Below are positions 59,879-64,000 of a stretch of DNA of 64,000 nucleotides, piece by piece. The stretch comes from Marinifilum sp. N1E240 (GTDB lineage: Bacteria > Bacteroidota > Bacteroidia > Bacteroidales > Marinifilaceae), in NCBI RefSeq assembly GCF_009295825.1, contig NZ_WHKF01000004.1:1-64000 (forward strand). The letters run 5' to 3'. The translations under genes were made by a program, and so were the position numbers. The number at the start of each line of letters is the position of its first letter. Position 1 is the first letter of the stretch. The notes below the pieces were generated by a model. That model worked only from the letters and a program-made list of their open reading frames with translations. It was not told where the DNA came from and did not search any database.

Positions 59879-60427
59879 TTATGAATTGATTAGATCTTTT
59901 ATTATTTCTATTAGTGATTGTAGGTTTTCTTCTTTTGCTTCTCCTTTTTCAAGAAATTGAATCTTACCGGTTCGATCTATCAGAAACAGGTAACAAAGTT
60001 TCTTATCTGCAACATCAAAGTATTTGTAATAATCTGATAAAGGACCGTAATAGGTCATCACATTTTTGTGCATAGAAGGTACTATGCCTTTTCTCATGCC
60101 ATTGTCAATGTAACTCGATATCCATGAATAAAAATTACTGATCATAGGTATCTCTATGAAACGAAAATCTTCCATCATGCTAAATTCATGAAGTAAAGGT
60201 TTTGCCCATGTATCAATCTGAGTTTGGGTTCCTCTTTTAAAGGCTACGATCAAAATGGAAACTTTTCCTTTGCAATGATCAGGTAGACTTATTTTTTTCG
60301 AAGACAGAAGCTCACCATTCAAATTAGGAAATGTATCTCCAAGTTTTAACTTATCAACAGTTTGACCATTTCCATTCGGAATAAAAAGTAAACTGCATAA
60401 AATAAATATCAGGATGGATTTACACAT
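59879..60427 (-). CDS. Secreted thioredoxin-fold-like protein lacking CxxC
   Basis: 182 residues with a signal peptide (~1-21, ending NGNGQ). KLGDTFPNLNGELLSSKKISLP resembles the start of redoxin/peroxiredoxin domains. KVSILIVAFKRGTQTQIDTWAKPLL is strand-helix at the active-site position but without cysteines. CYLFLIDRTGKIQFLEKGEAKEENLQSL matches the C-terminal beta-hairpin of the thioredoxin fold. The only cysteine in the mature part besides one in the KCKGK-like stretch is that in KLCYLF, so it is unlikely to be a thiol oxidoreductase. The ATP10 family has a similar outline. It is 11 bases downstream of the 118-aa gene. Confidence 0.75.
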   Translation of the reverse strand: MCKSILIFILCSLLFIPNGNGQTVDKLKLGDTFPNLNGELLSSKKISLPDHCKGKVSILIVAFKRGTQTQIDTWAKPLLHEFSMMEDFRFIEIPMISNFYSWISSYIDNGMRKGIVPSMHKNVMTYYGPLSDYYKYFDVADKKLCYLFLIDRTGKIQFLEKGEAKEENLQSLIEIIKDLINS

Positions 60428-60438
60428 GAAGTTTAATT

Positions 60439-60795
60439 TTAGTGATAATACTCTTGAAGTAATCTCATTGTATTTTTGAAAGCTTTATCGTGGTCTATTT
60501 TAGGATCATCTTTCAAAAATGCATTAACCAGCTTAAATAATTCAGTGACTTGTTCATACTCCTCACTTTTTTTTAGATAGTTATGTGGTTTACCCAGGTA
60601 AACTCCAGGAGATTCTTCCACAATAGGAGCCAGATTTACCCATTTTTTAGTGCGTGTGAAAATGACTTTGGCTTTTGGTTCTATATCCGAACTGCCAAGT
60701 ATTAAATCACCATCCTTATTAATTCGCCAGTAATATTTGTGTGTATTTTTTATTAATTCTTCCAGCATAATCGTAATCATTTTAAAGTTCCACAT
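60439..60795 (-). CDS. Small hypothetical protein (118 aa)
   Basis: I do not recognise the family. No signal peptide or TM helix. It contains KYYWRINKDGDLILGSSDIEPKAKVIFTRTKKWVNLAPIVEESPGVYLGKP, then a helical C terminus ending MRLLQEYYH. Three in-frame starts are possible (60795, 60780, 60768); 60795 is kept because a GAGG precedes it. Overlap in spacing (11 bases) with the downstream secreted redoxin-like gene suggests a two-gene unit. Confidence 0.65.
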   Translation of the reverse strand: MWNFKMITIMLEELIKNTHKYYWRINKDGDLILGSSDIEPKAKVIFTRTKKWVNLAPIVEESPGVYLGKPHNYLKKSEEYEQVTELFKLVNAFLKDDPKIDHDKAFKNTMRLLQEYYH

Positions 60796-60879
60796 AAAAA
60801 TACCTCAGACTTTTTTAATTTATTAAAAATTTAGAACTTTTGCAGATCATTTGGGTCGTCATCATAAATTATTTTTAAA

Positions 60880-61752
60880 ATGATTAGAGATATCTCCTTT
60901 GGAAAATTAATGATTGTTTCCGATTTACATGGAAATGGATTTGATTTTAGGAAAGTTTTGAAAACATACGAAGAGTTAAAATCAAAAGGAAAAGCCGATT
61001 ACCTGGTGTTTTTGGGTGATTTAATTCATGCATATCCTGGCAAGCAGAAGGATGAATCGCTTGAGATGATAGAAGAATTGATGGATCTGAAAGCCAATGA
61101 TCCTGATAGTGATGTAATTTGTCTGTTGGGGAATCATGAGTTTGTACACATTTACCATATTCCTTTGGCAAAAGGTCCTTTAGAATTTACTTCATGGTTC
61201 GAATACAGAATTCAAAAGTGTAGGGAAGAGGTGATTCAGTTTTTTATGAATATGCCTTTAATGCTTCGAACTGATGGAGGAACATTAATAAATCACACTG
61301 GTGCATCGAACAGATATAAAGATGATGAGAAATTTAATCTACAATATCTAAAGAATTTCAATCATCAGGATGAATTTACCAGGCATATAGAAAATATAAA
61401 AAAGTTTGATCCACAAATAGGTTCAGATTTTATGAATACTGAAAAGGGAGATTTTTTGTGGGACATTTTAATGAATGGGAACGAGAAACAATTCAATGAT
61501 GAATATTTGAATTATGTAGAGGATTTGTTGAGAGTTACCAGCCAAGATAGATTAGAAACACCAATGAACAATATAGTTTGCGGACACATTGCAGCCGATT
61601 ATGGAGCCGAAATGGTTGGAGACAATCAGCTGAGAGTTTGCACCAGTGCAGGATGCTTGCGTGATTTGGAAAAGAAATTCTTGTTAATTGATGCCTCAAA
61701 AAAGTATCAGGATTCTTTGGAACTAATCGAATATTGTCGAGACTTATTCTAA
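60880..61752 (+). CDS. Calcineurin-like metallophosphoesterase
   Basis: 290 residues. Motifs of the PPP-like phosphoesterase fold are complete: SDLHGN (Asp15, His17), LGDLIH (Asp47), LLGNHEF (Asn85, His86), NHTGAS, and CGHIAADYG near 238. It is cytoplasmic, without leader or membrane segment. Family members act on phosphoproteins, nucleotides or diadenosine polyphosphates; nothing here selects one. It ends 11 bases before the stop of the convergent AraC gene. Confidence 0.93.
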   Translation: MIRDISFGKLMIVSDLHGNGFDFRKVLKTYEELKSKGKADYLVFLGDLIHAYPGKQKDESLEMIEELMDLKANDPDSDVICLLGNHEFVHIYHIPLAKGPLEFTSWFEYRIQKCREEVIQFFMNMPLMLRTDGGTLINHTGASNRYKDDEKFNLQYLKNFNHQDEFTRHIENIKKFDPQIGSDFMNTEKGDFLWDILMNGNEKQFNDEYLNYVEDLLRVTSQDRLETPMNNIVCGHIAADYGAEMVGDNQLRVCTSAGCLRDLEKKFLLIDASKKYQDSLELIEYCRDLF

Positions 61753-61763
61753 ACTTACATCTT

Positions 61764-62642
61764 TTAATGAATAGTTTCATTGAAATTTTGACCGCGCAAT
61801 TGTAACGGAGCCTTTCCCGTACTGGCTTTAAATTGCTTGTTAAAATACGAAGGACTATTAAAACCACATTCGTAGGCAATCTGAGAAACGGTTAATTTCC
61901 CTTCGGCTAATAATTTCTTTGCATAGTTGATACGCATTTCATTCAAAAACTCTGAAAAGGTTTTCTTTGTTTTGCTTTTGAAAAATCGACAGAAAGCTGT
62001 CTTACTCATATTAGCCACTTTTGCAGCTTCGTCTAATTCTATTTTTTGCTGGAAATTTTTACTTACGTATTCGTATATTTTGTATAACTTTTGATTGCTT
62101 GTTTGACTGAATGATTCCACAAAATTGTCAGAAGCCAAATACTCTAAATCTTCTGATTGAGCTATGATTTGAAGTATTTGAAGCAGGACGATAATTCTTT
62201 GTGAATAATCTGATGAATGAAGAGTTTTTAAATGTTGTATGATTTTGTATTTGGTGCTGCCTTCAATTCTTACTCCTTGGAATGATTTAACTAAGAATTT
62301 TCTAATTCTTTGCATTTCGGGAAGAAGGAAAAACTCTTTACCAAAAGTATCTTCCTTAAAATGAACCACCCAAGCGATAGCTCTTAATTCTGGATTGTTT
62401 TGATAGTACGGATCATCGTTTTTCATTACGTGCGGTGTGTTAGGACCAATAAAAACCATATCACCATCTTTAAAGTGGTCAATACAATCACCAACAACCA
62501 AAGTTCCTTTACTCTTTTCAATGTAAATCAATTCAAATTCCGGATGATGATGCCAGGGTACTTCTATATGTGGCAATACATCAACTTTTGAGCGAAAAGA
62601 ATGTTCATTTTTAACAGATATTTCTTCCAGGATTAAAGACAT
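61764..62642 (-). CDS. AraC-family transcriptional regulator with cupin sensor domain
   Basis: 292 residues. The N-terminal cupin has PWHHHPEFELIYIEKSKGTLVVGD and GDMVFIGPNTPHVM, a typical AraC effector-binding barrel. The C-terminal double helix-turn-helix (~185-285) has DEAAKVANMSKTAFCRFFKSKTKKTFSEFLNEMRI and the signature SQIAYECGFNSPSYFNKQFKASTGKAP. It is divergent from the sugar transporter gene, which is its likely target, and the effector is presumably the transported sugar or a derivative. Confidence 0.93.
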   Translation of the reverse strand: MSLILEEISVKNEHSFRSKVDVLPHIEVPWHHHPEFELIYIEKSKGTLVVGDCIDHFKDGDMVFIGPNTPHVMKNDDPYYQNNPELRAIAWVVHFKEDTFGKEFFLLPEMQRIRKFLVKSFQGVRIEGSTKYKIIQHLKTLHSSDYSQRIIVLLQILQIIAQSEDLEYLASDNFVESFSQTSNQKLYKIYEYVSKNFQQKIELDEAAKVANMSKTAFCRFFKSKTKKTFSEFLNEMRINYAKKLLAEGKLTVSQIAYECGFNSPSYFNKQFKASTGKAPLQLRGQNFNETIH

Positions 62643-62737
62643 ACTTGTATTATTTTATCTTATTCGTGTTGTATTTAGCTTGTACCTTGCTAATATAATA
62701 CTATCCAATCACAGTGCAATTAAAAAGAGGATCAAAG

Positions 62738-62753
62738 CTAGCTTGAAAGCTAG
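62738..62753. promoter_or_regulatory. Inverted repeat between AraC regulator and FucP-type transporter
   Basis: CTAGCTT-GA-AAGCTAG, a perfect 7-2-7 dyad in the 257-base divergent promoter region. AraC proteins usually bind direct repeats, so the binding protein is uncertain. Confidence 0.45.
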
Positions 62754-62899
62754 TAGGTGTATTAAATTACCACGATATATATCATTGTATGTATCGAGTG
62801 CAAATATAGTACAATTAAATGGTAAAATAGTAAAATGTTGTTTGTAGAAAATAGTAGAGATTTGTCAACACTTACTCAAACGATTGAAAATATTACAAT

Positions 62900-64000
62900 A
62901 TGGTCTCTATTAACACAAATGTTGCTTCGAATACATCAGGAGCAAAAGAAGGAATGAATTATAAAGGAGCACTATGGCTTCTTACATCTCTGTTTTTCAT
63001 GTGGGGATTTTTAACCTGTATGAATGATATTTTAATACCTCATTTAAAAGGTCTGTTCGATTTAACTATCACTCAGGCAATGATGGTTCAGTTTTCATTT
63101 TTCGGTGCTTATTTTCTAATATCACTTCCATCAGGATGGATTATTGGAAAGATTGGTTATAAAATGGGAATTGTTACAGGATTGGGAGTTGCAGGAATTG
63201 GAGCAGCAATGTTTTATCCGGCAGCAGCATTTCATTCTTATCCATTTTTCTTGTTTGCTTTGTTTGTATTAGCATCTGGAATAGTTGTTTTACAGGTAGC
63301 TGCAAATCCTTATGTTGCAGAATTGGGAACTCCTGAAACGGCATCGAGTCGATTGAATTTAACTCAAGGGTTTAATGCTTTGGGTACAACTGTAGCTCCT
63401 ATGTTTGGAGCATGGTTAATTTTGGATAATACAAATCAGGATTTGGCAAGTAAAGCTGAAGCTGTGCAGTTGCCTTATGTTGGTTTAGCTTTAACTTTAG
63501 TGTTAATTGCTCTTGTTTTTGCTTTTGTAAAATTGCCTAAGATACAGGATACTGAGGATGCAAAAGCAGAAGGTTCTGCCTGGAAATTTCGTCACCTTGT
63601 TTTAGGAGCAGTTGGTATTTTTACTTATGTGGGAGCCGAAGTATCGATCGGTAGTGCATTAGTGATGTATTTTGGAGATGAGGGTTTGCACTTGTTTGGT
63701 GAAGCCGATGCAGCAAGATATGTATCTATTTTTTGGGGTGGAGCTATGGTAGGACGATTTGTTGGTTCTGCAATAATGCAAAAAATATCTGCAGCAAAAG
63801 TATTGGCTTTTAATTCTGTAATGGTAGTTGTTCTAATTGTTATTAGCATGCTTACCACAGGATATGTTGCACTTTGGAGTATTGTTTTGGTTGGCTTATT
63901 CAATTCAATCATGTTCCCTACAATATTTACATTGGCTATTGATGGATTAGGTAAGCATACTAGCCAGGGATCGGGAATTCTTTGTTTAGCAATTGTTGGA
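62900..64000 (+). CDS. FucP/GluP-family sugar:H+ symporter (3' truncated)
   Basis: 367 codons are present and the frame is open at the right window edge. The ATG at 62900 starts a short soluble N terminus, then [21 protein letters not shown], the FucP-type first helix. Further family marks are [60 protein letters not shown] and [28 protein letters not shown]. About ten of the twelve MFS helices are in the window. It imports fucose, glucose/galactose or a similar hexose. Divergent from the AraC regulator. Confidence 0.94.
   Translation, partial: MVSINTNVASNTSGAKEGMNYKGALWLLTSLFFMWGFLTCMNDILIPHLKGLFDLTITQAMMVQFSFFGAYFLISLPSGWIIGKIGYKMGIVTGLGVAGIGAAMFYPAAAFHSYPFFLFALFVLASGIVVLQVAANPYVAELGTPETASSRLNLTQGFNALGTTVAPMFGAWLILDNTNQDLASKAEAVQLPYVGLALTLVLIALVFAFVKLPKIQDTEDAKAEGSAWKFRHLVLGAVGIFTYVGAEVSIGSALVMYFGDEGLHLFGEADAARYVSIFWGGAMVGRFVGSAIMQKISAAKVLAFNSVMVVVLIVISMLTTGYVALWSIVLVGLFNSIMFPTIFTLAIDGLGKHTSQGSGILCLAIVG

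Overview
The window is AT-rich chromosomal DNA from a member of the Bacteroidota, most likely a free-living, probably marine or anaerobic member of the Bacteroidales/Marinilabiliales group; this is inferred from gene content. The supports are a type IX secretion (T9SS) type-B cargo protein beside a PorP/SprF partner, a two-component-propeller histidine kinase, FucP-type sugar uptake, a short primary sigma factor, a class I hybrid cluster protein, and repeated TAnnTTTG -7 promoter boxes typical of the phylum. I saw no rRNA, tRNA, CRISPR array, phage or insertion sequence.

Layout. 1-14.8 kb: T9SS cargo and PorP/SprF, then three large membrane histidine kinases (a double-Cache hybrid kinase, a propeller kinase and a TPR hybrid kinase), interleaved with a class IV aminotransferase, a leaderless avidin-like protein and an isoaspartyl peptidase. 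15.2-20.9 kb: housekeeping argS, ffh and folD, plus small membrane proteins. 20.9-28.3 kb: a minus-strand run (CIA30-like, EamA transporter, cupin, GNAT), a lipoprotein pair (DUF255 thioredoxin-like and M48 protease), then ftsE and a rhomboid protease. 28.5-34.1 kb: a giant TPR protein coupled to an outer-membrane barrel. 34.5-47.2 kb: gyrB, a LOG-family protein, a second double-Cache hybrid kinase with dapF, an HtrA protease, the primary sigma factor, uvrB, a lipoprotein endonuclease and a HAD phosphatase. 47.5-64 kb: hcp with a perfect CRP/FNR-type dyad, a PepSY membrane protein, esterase, NdpA-like nucleoid protein, transglutaminase, M14 carboxypeptidase, mltG, murB, threonine aldolase, a phosphoesterase and an AraC regulator divergent from a truncated FucP-type transporter.

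The genes fall into three themes: core information processing and wall synthesis (argS, ffh, gyrB, rpoD, uvrB, dapF, murB, mltG); envelope biogenesis and quality control (T9SS partner, TPR/barrel pair, HtrA, M48, rhomboid, FtsE); and environmental sensing (three hybrid or propeller kinases, hcp operator, AraC/FucP).

The most unusual signals are two unrelated-sequence arrays of degenerate tandem repeats with an exact 21-bp period, each in the spacer between convergent genes (26598-26828 and 53614-53928). Next come a cytoplasmic avidin-like protein with altered biotin-pocket residues, an ftsE-TAA-TTG-rhomboid junction in one reading frame, and a putative class II activator site upstream of hcp.
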